Shown here one piece after another: positions 53,316-61,255 of a stretch of DNA of 64,000 bases. The notes below the pieces were generated by a model. That model searched no databases, had not been told where the DNA came from, and saw nothing but the letters and a program-made list of their open reading frames with translations. How positions within the stretch are numbered: the stretch's first letter is position 1; the number at the start of each line of letters is the position of its first letter. Origin of the DNA: a virus. The position numbers and the translations under genes are program-made. Location: IMG/VR virus record IMGVR_UViG_3300028920_000047, positions 42,582 to 106,581 of that record. One strand, written 5' to 3'.

Positions 53316-54229
53316 TGTGGATAGATGAAATAAAAGCTATATATGAAACAAAACAGAACAAGGATGAGTTGTTTATTAGGATTTGTCCTAACTGCGGTAA
53401 TACCCGTTGGAATTTTCAAATCAATATTACAAAACAGATTGTACATTGTTGGAACTGTAAATATGGTGGCAGTTTATATAAATTTGTAAACGATTTTAAC
53501 CTAAATTTAGATATACCTAAAATCCCTTATGTACCTACCCCATCAGAAATAAAAATCCAGGAACATAAGTTAAACCTACCAAAAAATTCATATCCTATTT
53601 TGACCAGAAATTCCTATTATGTAGAAAAAGCTATAAATTATTTAAAAGATAGAAAAATTACAAAAGCTGATATTCTTAAATTTAATATTATGTTAACTGA
53701 AGATATAAAATATTTTGGTCGTATTATATTTCCATTTTATAAAAATGGTGAACTTATATTTTTTACTGCCCGTGATTTTTTCAATACCAGTTATTTACCT
53801 TATCTAACCCCAAAAGGGATATCAAAAGGTATATTACCTTTTATCCAGGGTAATGATACACTTACTATAACAGAGGGTATTATTGACACTATAAAAATAT
53901 ATAACGCTTTTAAACATACTGTTTTACCCTTACTTGGTAAAGAGCTTATAAATGAACAATTTCAAGAACTAATAAAATATAGTTTCAATAAAGTATATAT
54001 ATGTTTAGACCCGGATGTTAAATTAAAAGAATTGTATAATTTGCAAAAAAAATTAAGCAAATATTTTATAACGGAAGTAATATTATTAAAATATAAAGAT
54101 GCTGGTGAACATAACATTGATGAATTGCAAAAATCTTTTAAGCAGTCTAAACCTATTCAAGAAATAAAACAATTGTTAAAAAAAAATCGGAATCACAGAT
54201 TGATTAGAGATGTTATAAAAAAATGGTAA
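53315..54229 (+). CDS. DnaG-type primase with TOPRIM domain
   Basis: 304 residues. An N-terminal zinc finger (ICPNCGNTRWNF...VHCWNCKYGG, residues 24-52) of the DnaG/gp61 type; TOPRIM motifs TITEGIIDTIKIY (Glu near 187) and VYICLDPDVK (DxD near 232). Makes RNA primers for lagging-strand synthesis with the DnaB-type helicase. Short for DnaG, consistent with phage primases. Confidence 0.82.
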   Translation: MWIDEIKAIYETKQNKDELFIRICPNCGNTRWNFQINITKQIVHCWNCKYGGSLYKFVNDFNLNLDIPKIPYVPTPSEIKIQEHKLNLPKNSYPILTRNSYYVEKAINYLKDRKITKADILKFNIMLTEDIKYFGRIIFPFYKNGELIFFTARDFFNTSYLPYLTPKGISKGILPFIQGNDTLTITEGIIDTIKIYNAFKHTVLPLLGKELINEQFQELIKYSFNKVYICLDPDVKLKELYNLQKKLSKYFITEVILLKYKDAGEHNIDELQKSFKQSKPIQEIKQLLKKNRNHRLIRDVIKKW

Positions 54230-55977
54230 TAATAAAAAAAGGTTTAAGCTTTAGTCAAATTATACAAGCTAATATAAGAGAAATACAACAAATAAAAAAA
54301 ATTTTGTCCTTTTATCCTCACAATTATCAATATATAGATAAATTTAAACAGGGGCTATGGGATGGTAAAATAAATTTAATTAATTGGAAAAATAAAACAT
54401 TTCCTGCAGGATTGACCTACCTGGTTAAAAAACACATGCCTGAAATTATGGTTCAGTATGATTATGAACAATTAGACTATAATCCAAACCCAAAATTATA
54501 TAAATCGTTAAAAAAGATTTTAAAGGGAAATAGAGATGAATTTACAAAATACTTTCCACCAGAAAAAAATATAAAACTTGAACAAATACGTTATCAATTA
54601 AAAGCGTTTAAAGTGGCTTGTAACCGCCAACAAGGTTTATTTTCATTAGCCACAAATGCTGGTAAAACATTTATAGAAGCAATTATAGCCCAGGCTTTTA
54701 AACATCACAAATGCATAATTTTTGTAAGACGAGTAGATTTATTTAACCAGTTATATGAAGATTTTAGTCGATTACTTAATATTAAAATTGGTAAAATATG
54801 TTCACATTCTAAAATTGATTTAGATTCAAATATTGTCTTAGCTATGGTACCCACTTTGATAAAAAGAGTTATCACTCAGGAGGATATAGCTAATTATTAT
54901 GAAAATACCAAAGTTATTATTTCTGACGAATGCCATCATTCGTTGGCAAAAAACGAAACAAATCTTATTCAAAATAGTAACGCTTTTGTTAAACTTGGTT
55001 TTTCTGGAACTATTTCGACAATAACCAATATACAAAATACAGGATATGAGGATGGAATAAAATTAAGAGGTATATTTGGTCCAGTATTGATGACTGTGCG
55101 TAACAAAAAATTAATAAAAGCCGGCATTTCGGCAACACCAAAAGTTCACCTTATTGAATTTGAACATAAGCCTGATAATTTATATTATCAGGTCTATGGT
55201 AGTATTAAATATGATACCAAAAACTATACCAATTTTATATATAGGAAAATAAATTATAATATATATAATATGGTATATAAATATTTAACAATAGAAAAAA
55301 AAGATGAAAAAAATATTTATAAAGAGGAATTGGAAAAAAAATTACCTAAGGATAAAAAATATGAAACAAGAGTAATTCTAAAAATATTATGTAATCTTCT
55401 TAACGAGCATGATGTTGAAGATTTAAGTTTTAGCCAGGAACAGATATTGGAAACCTGTGAACAATATTTTCACAGAAGTGTTGGCGCCAGGATATTTAAT
55501 TTAACTAAACAAATTAAAGTTGTAAATAATACGAGTCGAAATAAAATCATAAAACAGTATGTGAATAAATGTAAAGGACAAACTTTAATAATAGTTGATG
55601 ATGTAAAACTTGGACACGGTACTAAACTTGAAAAACTTATAAATAATAGTAAATTTATTTGTGGACAGACTAAGTTAAAAGAACGGGATAATATTATAAA
55701 GGAATTTAAAAATAAAGATTTAGGAACGTTAATAACTTCTTCTATATTTGATGAAGGTATGGATGTACCAAATATTCATAATTTATTTTTAGTCAGTATA
55801 TCCAAAAAAGACCGGCTGATTTTACAAAGAATTGGTCGCGGGTTAAGGGAAAAAATGCTTAGAAATATTTTAAATATATATAGTTTTATTGACTTCGGAG
55901 ATAAAATTTTACTACAAACATCCAAACAACTTTTTAAGATTTATCGTAACGAAGGATTCGATATATATTATGAATGA
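54223..55977 (+). CDS. UvsW-like SF2 DNA helicase
   Basis: 584 residues. An N-terminal about 110-residue domain (YIDKFKQGLWDGKINLIN) is typical of UvsW; then Q/Walker A LATNAGKTFIEAII (about 142), DECHHS (about 235), SGT (motif III), SSIFDEGMDVP (motif V) and QRIGRGLR (motif VI, about 534). Between motifs III and V is a long Lys-rich insertion (about 350-420). UvsW unwinds branched and R-loop DNA to drive recombination-dependent replication. Confidence 0.82.
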   Translation: MVIIKKGLSFSQIIQANIREIQQIKKILSFYPHNYQYIDKFKQGLWDGKINLINWKNKTFPAGLTYLVKKHMPEIMVQYDYEQLDYNPNPKLYKSLKKILKGNRDEFTKYFPPEKNIKLEQIRYQLKAFKVACNRQQGLFSLATNAGKTFIEAIIAQAFKHHKCIIFVRRVDLFNQLYEDFSRLLNIKIGKICSHSKIDLDSNIVLAMVPTLIKRVITQEDIANYYENTKVIISDECHHSLAKNETNLIQNSNAFVKLGFSGTISTITNIQNTGYEDGIKLRGIFGPVLMTVRNKKLIKAGISATPKVHLIEFEHKPDNLYYQVYGSIKYDTKNYTNFIYRKINYNIYNMVYKYLTIEKKDEKNIYKEELEKKLPKDKKYETRVILKILCNLLNEHDVEDLSFSQEQILETCEQYFHRSVGARIFNLTKQIKVVNNTSRNKIIKQYVNKCKGQTLIIVDDVKLGHGTKLEKLINNSKFICGQTKLKERDNIIKEFKNKDLGTLITSSIFDEGMDVPNIHNLFLVSISKKDRLILQRIGRGLREKMLRNILNIYSFIDFGDKILLQTSKQLFKIYRNEGFDIYYE

Positions 55978-56012
55978 ACTTAAATTATTAAAAACAAAAT
56001 TCAAAAAAATCG

Positions 56013-56040
56013 TTGATTTTTTTTTAAATTGATATATAAT
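56013..56040 (+). promoter_or_regulatory. Predicted sigma-70-type promoter
   Basis: TTGATT at 56013-56018, a 16-base spacer and TATAAT at 56035-56040, between the UvsW-like gene and the 86-residue gene. The promoter at 58175-58202 has the same CGTTGATTT -35 context and spacer. No other gene promoter in the plus-strand operon is this clear. Confidence 0.55.
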
Positions 56041-56136
56041 ATATATTAGAATGAAAAAAACAAAAACAAAAACACAAAGGTTAAATACCTACCTAAATAC
56101 AAATCATACTGGATATATAAAGGGGGAGGTAGGTTT

Positions 56137-56397
56137 ATGAAAGTAGGTAAAGTCGGTGAAATATTTCCAAAAGAAATTGAATTTGTATATTATTGTGGTT
56201 CTATTTCTATAATTATACATAATTTAAAAACATTCGGCGGAATGGTTGCCGCAAAATATCATCTCGGTATTTTCTCAAATATTAATCAAGCAGTAAAAAT
56301 GGTTAAGAAAGAATTTGAAAAATCAACAAGTAAACCTCATTTTAATCACAAAAAATTAAAAATGTTTAAAACCAGATGGAATGATAAATTATATTAA
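56137..56397 (+). CDS. Protein of unknown function (86 aa)
   Basis: Strong GGGGGAGG ribosome site. Contains FVYYCGSISIIIHNLKTFGG and a basic C-terminal half. First gene after the predicted promoter at 56013. Not recognised. Confidence 0.55.
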   Translation: MKVGKVGEIFPKEIEFVYYCGSISIIIHNLKTFGGMVAAKYHLGIFSNINQAVKMVKKEFEKSTSKPHFNHKKLKMFKTRWNDKLY

Positions 56398-56418
56398 AAT
56401 AAAAAGGAGATAAATAAT

Positions 56419-56763
56419 ATGAGAATGTGGATGGTAAATCCAAAAATAATGTGTAAGAATCATCTATTAGGTGAACATCGGGAGTTACATATGTTAGTAG
56501 GTTCTATAAATAAAAAAATAAATCTACAAGGATATGTTGACAATAATTGCCTGGAAACAAAAGCGATTAGAAAACGTCATAAAGAATTAATAAAGGAAAT
56601 GAAAAGACGTGGCTGGAACCATTATAGCCCTCTTCCAAAATTTAATATTCAATATCTTTCCAAACATATTAAAAACGCTAAAGTAGATAAACATAAAAGT
56701 CTAACCGAACTTTGTAATCGCTGTTCAATATGTAAAAAAAACTTTATAAAAGCAAAGGTGTAA
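56419..56763 (+). CDS. Pyrimidine-dimer DNA glycosylase-like protein (putative)
   Basis: 114 residues beginning MRMWMVNPKIMCKNHLLGEH with RELHMLVG, RHKELIKEMKRRGWNH and a Cys pair near the end (CNRCSIC). This matches, to my memory, the family of small phage proteins annotated with T4 DenV-like pyrimidine-dimer glycosylases (the HLLGEHRELH and RRGWNH segments correspond to conserved DenV parts). It would cut DNA at UV dimers. Function is inferred, not shown. Confidence 0.5.
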   Translation: MRMWMVNPKIMCKNHLLGEHRELHMLVGSINKKINLQGYVDNNCLETKAIRKRHKELIKEMKRRGWNHYSPLPKFNIQYLSKHIKNAKVDKHKSLTELCNRCSICKKNFIKAKV

Positions 56764-56821
56764 AAAAATGAAAGAACAATTTCGATATAAAACATTTGGT
56801 AAAAAAGGAGGTGAAAAAGAA

Positions 56822-57064
56822 ATGCCATACGATGCAGAAAAAGACGAACTATTAAAATCATGGGAACAAGATAAAAGCCGCGGCTCCATTTTTCTTGGTG
56901 TATACCAGTATGATGGTGGACAAAAGAAATTATCTATTTTACGACATGATGAAAAATATTCAACACCTGAAATTAAAATTAAAAGAAAAGCAGGAAGGTT
57001 AACATTAGACGAAGTAGAATTTATCTTATCAAAAGGTAAAGAAATTAAAACAGCATTAAAATAA
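56822..57064 (+). CDS. Small PC4-like DNA-binding protein (putative, 80 aa)
   Basis: Start at 56822, 8 bases after AGGAGGTG; an upstream in-frame ATG at 56768 has no good ribosome site. The core (GVYQYDGGQKKLSILRHDEK, RLTLDEVEFILSKGKEIKTA) has the beta-rich part plus C-terminal helix of PC4/YdbC-like ssDNA-binding folds. Weak evidence. It directly precedes leader copy 2. Confidence 0.4.
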   Translation: MPYDAEKDELLKSWEQDKSRGSIFLGVYQYDGGQKKLSILRHDEKYSTPEIKIKRKAGRLTLDEVEFILSKGKEIKTALK

Positions 57065-57076
57065 TTCATAAACCGC

Positions 57077-57155
57077 TGAAATATGCGATTTACAAAGAGA
57101 TTTGATACTAAATATAAGTTTAGTATAAGTAGCGGCGTAAAACCGCTTAAATCGA
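57077..57155 (+). ncRNA. 79-nt structured leader-like element, copy 2
   Basis: Shares its first 29 nt and its 3' end with copy 1 at 52594. Helices: CGATTT (57086-57091) with AAATCG (57149-57154); an 8-bp stem ATACTAAA/TTTAGTAT (57105-57112, 57119-57126) with a 6-base loop; and a 5-bp stem AGCGG/CCGCT (57131-57135, 57143-57147). This makes a three-way junction. Ends 19 bases before the ATG of a 113-residue gene, overlapping none. Confidence 0.55.
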
Positions 57156-57174
57156 GAATTTAGGAGGTGAAAAT

Positions 57175-57516
57175 ATGGTAAAAACAGGAATTGAACTGAT
57201 TACTGAGGAACGAAGGCGGCAAATTGAAGAAGAGGGTTATATTCCGGAAAATGATATAAAGCTTAATAAAAATAATGAACTTACTTATACAGCTATTTAT
57301 TTTATTCACCCCAATAAACGGATAGCAAAAAAATTTTATCCAAAACAATGGAACAAAATTTGGGCAAAGAAGGATAAACATGATAGGATTAAACAATTAA
57401 AAATCGCTGGTGCTTTAATAGCTGCGGAAATTGATAGATTAAACAAGTTACAAATTACTGATGTTTTAAAAAAGTCTAAAAAATCTTTTAATTTAAGGTT
57501 TAAAAATATGATATAA
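57175..57516 (+). CDS. Phage-type conserved protein (113 aa)
   Basis: GIELITEERRRQIEEEGY and the later IAGALIAAEIDRL follow the pattern of a common uncharacterised phage family (ELI..ERxRQIxxEGW...AGALIxAEIDRL). The insert GYIPENDIKLNKNNELTY corresponds to the acidic HD-type part, but no catalytic assignment is possible. It lies behind leader copy 2, with AGGAGG. Confidence 0.6.
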   Translation: MVKTGIELITEERRRQIEEEGYIPENDIKLNKNNELTYTAIYFIHPNKRIAKKFYPKQWNKIWAKKDKHDRIKQLKIAGALIAAEIDRLNKLQITDVLKKSKKSFNLRFKNMI

Positions 57517-57551
57517 TATTTATAAAACAAAATTTTTAAGGAGGGAATTAT

Positions 57552-58154
57552 TTGAAAATTATAATAATGGTAAAAAAGAATTTGAATATTATATCAAAAA
57601 GAAGTCCAAAAATATTAGCGGCAGAAATTATTGAGAAATGGCGACTTCTGATGTGGAAAATTGCTCATCGCTATTCTATAACCACAAAAATTAGTCCAGA
57701 AGATTTATTTCAGTTTTATTCATTACTGGTCTGTCGGTTTTGTAATGAGTATTTCTTATGTAAAAAAAGTAAACTTGAAAATTTTTTAAAAAAAGTAATG
57801 ACAAACCAATCTAATTCTTTGTATTATAAATATAAAGAAGAGAATACAGTGCTCGATATTAATGGAGTTGAACAAATTGCTAAATTTTCAATAGACGATA
57901 TGGAAATTGAAATTCCATATTATGAATTTAAAAATATTTATAGCCGGTTATGGTTTGATGAAATATATCAATCTTTAACTGGAATTGAAAAACGAATTAT
58001 GGATGTTCATTTACAATATGGGTATTTACCAATAAAGGAAATTATTAGATTGATTCCTTCTAAGATGGCAGGAAAAACCCACATTAGTAAAGATTGTTAT
58101 TATAAATACAAATGTCAATTAAAGAAAAAATTTGCTGAATTTTTATCAGCTTGA
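57552..58154 (+). CDS. Sigma-70-family protein (putative late sigma factor)
   Basis: TTG start with AAGGAGGG upstream; 200 residues. The N-terminal half (WRLLMWKIAHRYSITTKISP, EDLFQFYSLLVCRF) fits sigma region 2; the C-terminal half (LTGIEKRIMDVHLQYGYLPI, ISKDCYYKYKCQLKKKF) fits region 4 with a helix-turn-helix. T4-like phages use a small sigma (gp55) with the clamp to transcribe late genes; the minus-strand late genes nearby make this plausible. Confidence 0.55.
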   Translation: MKIIIMVKKNLNIISKRSPKILAAEIIEKWRLLMWKIAHRYSITTKISPEDLFQFYSLLVCRFCNEYFLCKKSKLENFLKKVMTNQSNSLYYKYKEENTVLDINGVEQIAKFSIDDMEIEIPYYEFKNIYSRLWFDEIYQSLTGIEKRIMDVHLQYGYLPIKEIIRLIPSKMAGKTHISKDCYYKYKCQLKKKFAEFLSA

Positions 58155-58174
58155 CAAATTTTTTCAGAAAAACG

Positions 58175-58202
58175 TTGATTTATTTTAAAAGTATGGTATA
58201 AT
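58175..58202 (+). promoter_or_regulatory. Predicted sigma-70-type promoter
   Basis: TTGATT at 58175-58180, 16-base spacer, TATAAT at 58197-58202 with a TG one base upstream (extended -10). Same CGTTGATTT -35 context as the promoter at 56013. The next ATG (58225) follows with AAAAGGAGGTGA. Drives the HTH gene at 58225. Confidence 0.65.
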
Positions 58203-58224
58203 AATATTAAAAGGAGGTGAGACA

Positions 58225-58773
58225 ATGAAAGAATTGGTAAGAGAGATTGCCAAAGCTGGTAAATTAAAAGTTCTTCAGCACACCCGAGCTGCAGAAATGC
58301 AACATATAATGTTACATAGAGAAAACGATTGTTTCGGACTCGGATTTAAAGAGACACGTCCTGATTGTAACGAATGTGATTTACCAGTAGAATTTAATGG
58401 TAAATCGACAACTTGTGCTAAAGTTTGTGAATTAGTTACAAAGGAAATTTATGAATCAGCTGGTAAAAAACCATCAACGGAAATTGGTAAAAAGAAGAAA
58501 CAACCTATTAACTCCGGTAAAAAGAAGAAACAACCTATTAACTCCGGTAAAAAGAAGAAACAACCTATTAACTCTGGTAAAAAGAAGAAACAACCTATTA
58601 ACTCTGGTAAAAGCAAGAAAGGGTATCCCAGACCTGGGTCAAAATCTGCTGAAATATGGGCGGAGTTTGATGCGGGCAATTTTAATAAGACAAAAATTGC
58701 TGCAAAGCTGGACGCGAATCCAAACACAATTTCTACTCAATTATATAAGTGGAAAAAATGTAATGAACAATAG
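58225..58773 (+). CDS. Basic repeat protein with C-terminal helix-turn-helix (182 aa)
   Basis: N-terminal about 75 residues carry five Cys and an acidic-aromatic stretch (HTRAAEMQHIMLHREND, CNECDLPVEF), probably zinc-binding. Residues 88-127 are four perfect copies of a basic 10-residue unit (GKKKKQPINS, 30-bp DNA repeats at 58486-58605). The C-terminal part (KTKIAAKLDANPNTISTQLY) reads as a helix-turn-helix. Likely a nucleoid-like or regulatory DNA-binding protein. Related in design to the next gene. Confidence 0.6.
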   Translation: MKELVREIAKAGKLKVLQHTRAAEMQHIMLHRENDCFGLGFKETRPDCNECDLPVEFNGKSTTCAKVCELVTKEIYESAGKKPSTEIGKKKKQPINSGKKKKQPINSGKKKKQPINSGKKKKQPINSGKSKKGYPRPGSKSAEIWAEFDAGNFNKTKIAAKLDANPNTISTQLYKWKKCNEQ

Positions 58774-58803
58774 TTTTAAAAAATTTTATAGGAGGTATGA
58801 AAA

Positions 58804-59106
58804 ATGCCAAAAAAAATTAGAAAAAAAGGTTCAAAAAAAAATTCTGCGGTGAAAAAAACCGCTGTTGAAGAAGCCGCTGCAAAAAAAACTCCGGTGAAAA
58901 AAACCGCTGCAAAAAAAACCGCTGCAAAAAAAACTGTTGGAAAATCAAAAACTAACGGTTCTGTAGCAAAATGTCAAAAGAAATTTAAACAATACAAAGA
59001 CCCTGATAAAATTGATGCAAAAAAAGTAGCGGAGAGTTTGAAGGTAAATATTAATACTGTGAGAACACAACTTTGGAAATATAGAAAATCCTTAAAAAAA
59101 GGATAA
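58804..59106 (+). CDS. Histone-like basic protein with helix-turn-helix (100 aa)
   Basis: AGGAGG upstream. The first 50 residues are an Ala/Lys-rich (AAKKTPVKKTAAKKTAAKKT) tail like histone H1. Residues 60-98 (KKVAESLKVNINTVRTQLWKYRKS) match the C-terminal helix-turn-helix of the preceding protein, indicating a shared origin. Probably DNA-compacting or regulatory. Last plus-strand gene before the convergent terminator. Confidence 0.6.
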   Translation: MPKKIRKKGSKKNSAVKKTAVEEAAAKKTPVKKTAAKKTAAKKTVGKSKTNGSVAKCQKKFKQYKDPDKIDAKKVAESLKVNINTVRTQLWKYRKSLKKG

Positions 59107-59131
59107 AAAAATTTCTCTTACCAGGAAAGTG

Positions 59132-59167
59132 AAAAAGGTCGTGGTTTTAAATAATCACGACCTTTTT
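59132..59167. terminator. Bidirectional terminator
   Basis: A 12-bp perfect stem AAAAAGGTCGTG/CACGACCTTTTT with a 12-base loop, flanked by A-run and T-run. It stops both the plus-strand operon ending at 59106 and the minus-strand gene whose TGA (59155-59157) lies within the structure. Confidence 0.85.
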
Positions 59168-59562
59168 TTTATGGCTTTAATTAACTTTTCGTACCCTGTT
59201 ATATAATCTTGTTCGCTCGCCGTTAACGGCTCCAATCCCAATCTTTTTTTTATTGATTGCCAAACCCTTTCTATCTGGTCAGCGGCTACACCTGTTTCAT
59301 CGGATAGATTTTGAAAAAATGATTTATCTTCCTTTCCCCCCAAAGTATCCCGAATATAGGAGGCAATATTATCAGTTGTTGTTTCCCCCTCTTGTTCTAT
59401 CTTTAAATTTTTTTTCATTACACCAACAATAAATTGATATTTATCATTTCCAGACTTACCTTCTTTTTCAGCCTGTTTAGATAATTCATTCCACATTTCC
59501 TCTAAATCTGTTACACTTTTTCCTGTTCTTTTGGCAAACGATTTTATTAAGTTATTTGGCAT
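59155..59562 (-). CDS. Phage structural or assembly protein (135 aa)
   Basis: Start at 59562 (MPNNLIKSFAKRTGKS) with AAGG upstream. The motif KSFAKRTGKSVTDLEEMWNE, followed by KYQFIVGVMKKNLKI, occurs in many phage minor proteins of unclear function. The C-terminal part (GVAADQIERVWQSIKKRLGL) repeats a similar helix pattern, so the protein may contain two related domains. Last gene of the minus-strand tail cluster. Confidence 0.55.
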   Translation of the reverse strand: MPNNLIKSFAKRTGKSVTDLEEMWNELSKQAEKEGKSGNDKYQFIVGVMKKNLKIEQEGETTTDNIASYIRDTLGGKEDKSFFQNLSDETGVAADQIERVWQSIKKRLGLEPLTASEQDYITGYEKLIKAIKKRS

Positions 59563-59580
59563 TGATAACACACCTTCTTT

Positions 59581-59967
59581 TTAAATTAGGGTTTCATTTA
59601 CCCAAACAGACTCACGTTCTTCAAGTAATTGTTTAAATTCACTATCTGTCATTGTTGTTTCTATTCCTAAAATTTGCTGTTCTAAATGACGCATTACTTT
59701 TTGATTTGTTTGTTGAAGTTTTTTACAAATTTTAACATATTGTAAATTCTGTCTTATTTTTAATTTCTCACTGTCTGATTTCTCTTTTGGGGCTGTATAA
59801 ATAAGACGTTTATTATCAACCGTATGATATACTGTTCCCCGGGCTAAACATTGTTGCCAATCGTTGTCCTCAATTTCAATAAATGGTTCGGGAATTGTTT
59901 TATGAATTTTTTTATCATAAAAACCTATAATTTTTTTAGTTTTATCATCATAATGAACACATTTCAT
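59581..59967 (-). CDS. Tail-fibre assembly-like protein (128 aa)
   Basis: Start at 59967 (MKCVHYDDKTKK), well spaced from AAAGGAGG; an in-frame start 27 bases upstream has no ribosome site and overlaps the fibre gene. GFYDKKIHKTIPEPFIEIED with the following DNDWQQCL matches phage tail-fibre assembly/DUF-type N-termini, and the helical C-terminal half is typical of these chaperones. Lies directly after a fibre gene, as expected. Confidence 0.55.
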   Translation of the reverse strand: MKCVHYDDKTKKIIGFYDKKIHKTIPEPFIEIEDNDWQQCLARGTVYHTVDNKRLIYTAPKEKSDSEKLKIRQNLQYVKICKKLQQTNQKVMRHLEQQILGIETTMTDSEFKQLLEERESVWVNETLI

Positions 59968-59983
59968 TTTTAAAAACCTCCTT

Positions 59984-61213
59984 TTAATAACCAATAGCCA
60001 AAATTTCCGGAGTTATGGTACCACCTACCAAATCAGTACTATCCGTTAATATTACACATTGAGTTTGAGTAACTAATGATGGTATCACTAAATTCATTAA
60101 ATTAATATTACCAGCTAAATTTGCCTGGGTACTAACAACAAACACATGTAAACAAGCTGTAGGAAATGTTAAAGGAAAAAGTATAACTTGACCAACACCG
60201 TGGTCATCAGCAGCCGCTACACCTGTTGCCCACTGTATTACTAATCCATCATTAAATTGAATATAACCATTAGTCAAATAACTGCTTTGAGCTACACCGC
60301 CGGAAGCATTATCAACATAGTTTTTTGTAGCGGCGTCTTGTGCCATTGTGGGGTCTAATAACGCTTTTATTTGTTTACTTTGGGCATCTATATCATCTGC
60401 TGATTTTAACCTTGCTCCAATAGCGCCAGCAATCTCCCACAGAGAAGCAAATGTAGCGATTTGACTATCGGTATAATTCTTTGTAGAAGCATCCTGCGGA
60501 TTAGACGGGTCAGTTACATTTTTAATCACACTTGTATCCGCATCAATATCTCCTGTTCCTTTAGGGGATATTATAATATCAATATTAGCATCACTTGAAC
60601 CCTCACTTTCTATTTTTACTCCGGAACCACTGGCAGCGTTACTTATTTTAAGATTATTTTCAGCCGAAGCGGTTATACCAAAAGTTAAAAGTTCGTTTCC
60701 ATCATAATCTATAATTTCCATGAATTTTCTCGCGTCCTTTACAGTATCCACTCCGGCGTAAAAATTTCCATCACCAGGAAGGGCGAAATTTTGTCCTAAT
60801 GTGACCGTAGCTAACAATATATCATTATCTTCAATATTTTGTACAGCCTTAAATACTATATAATTATTACTATCATCAGCATGAGTATACCTGGCTACTA
60901 TGTTTGTGTTTAATGGTGAAACACCCAGACCATCTAATGCCGACAACGACTCTGCAATATAATCCGCTTCTACAATACCAGTAGTAAGTATACCGGTTAC
61001 CAATCTTCTGTCAGATGCTATTAAATCATATATAGCTATTTTACCAGCACTTATAGCTAAAATATTATTGGCGCCGCCGTTAGAAACCTCAAGACCCTGG
61101 TATACACCGGGTCTAATAACTTTATGTAACCATTTAGATATTTTTAACTCGGTTAAAGTTTCTTCATAATTCATTACTGTATCAAATTTACCATTCCAGG
61201 TATATCCTGCCAT
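59984..61213 (-). CDS. Tail fibre protein with gp53-like C-terminus (409 aa)
   Basis: N-terminal part (WLHKVIRPGVYQGLEVSNGG, ILAISAGKIAI) is shared with the 238-residue gene at 62468. The middle has two DASTKNYTDSQI/DAATKNYVDNA trimer-type repeats. The C-terminus (GYIQFNDGLVIQWATG, LFPLTFPTACLHVF, ending AIGY) matches the gp53-like tail-fibre tip domain that binds receptors. No signal peptide. GAGGTGA ribosome site. Confidence 0.75.
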   Translation of the reverse strand: MAGYTWNGKFDTVMNYEETLTELKISKWLHKVIRPGVYQGLEVSNGGANNILAISAGKIAIYDLIASDRRLVTGILTTGIVEADYIAESLSALDGLGVSPLNTNIVARYTHADDSNNYIVFKAVQNIEDNDILLATVTLGQNFALPGDGNFYAGVDTVKDARKFMEIIDYDGNELLTFGITASAENNLKISNAASGSGVKIESEGSSDANIDIIISPKGTGDIDADTSVIKNVTDPSNPQDASTKNYTDSQIATFASLWEIAGAIGARLKSADDIDAQSKQIKALLDPTMAQDAATKNYVDNASGGVAQSSYLTNGYIQFNDGLVIQWATGVAAADDHGVGQVILFPLTFPTACLHVFVVSTQANLAGNINLMNLVIPSLVTQTQCVILTDSTDLVGGTITPEILAIGY

Positions 61214-61255
61214 TATTATATCACCTCGATTTTAATTTTATAAAAATCATTTTTA

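Noticed and set aside
56051-56140. A 29-residue ORF upstream of the 86-residue gene.
   Set aside because: Its ATG is only 11 bases after the -10 box, so it would have almost no leader and no ribosome site; more likely untranslated leader.
52594-57155. The twin leaders as preQ1 riboswitches, given the preQ0 genes.
   Set aside because: They do not show the known preQ1-I, II or III sequence patterns as I know them, and they are not upstream of any queuosine-type gene.
14267-59106. An integrase, attachment site or transposase indicating a prophage.
   Set aside because: No tyrosine or serine recombinase, transposase, terminal inverted repeats or tRNA gene was seen in the window.
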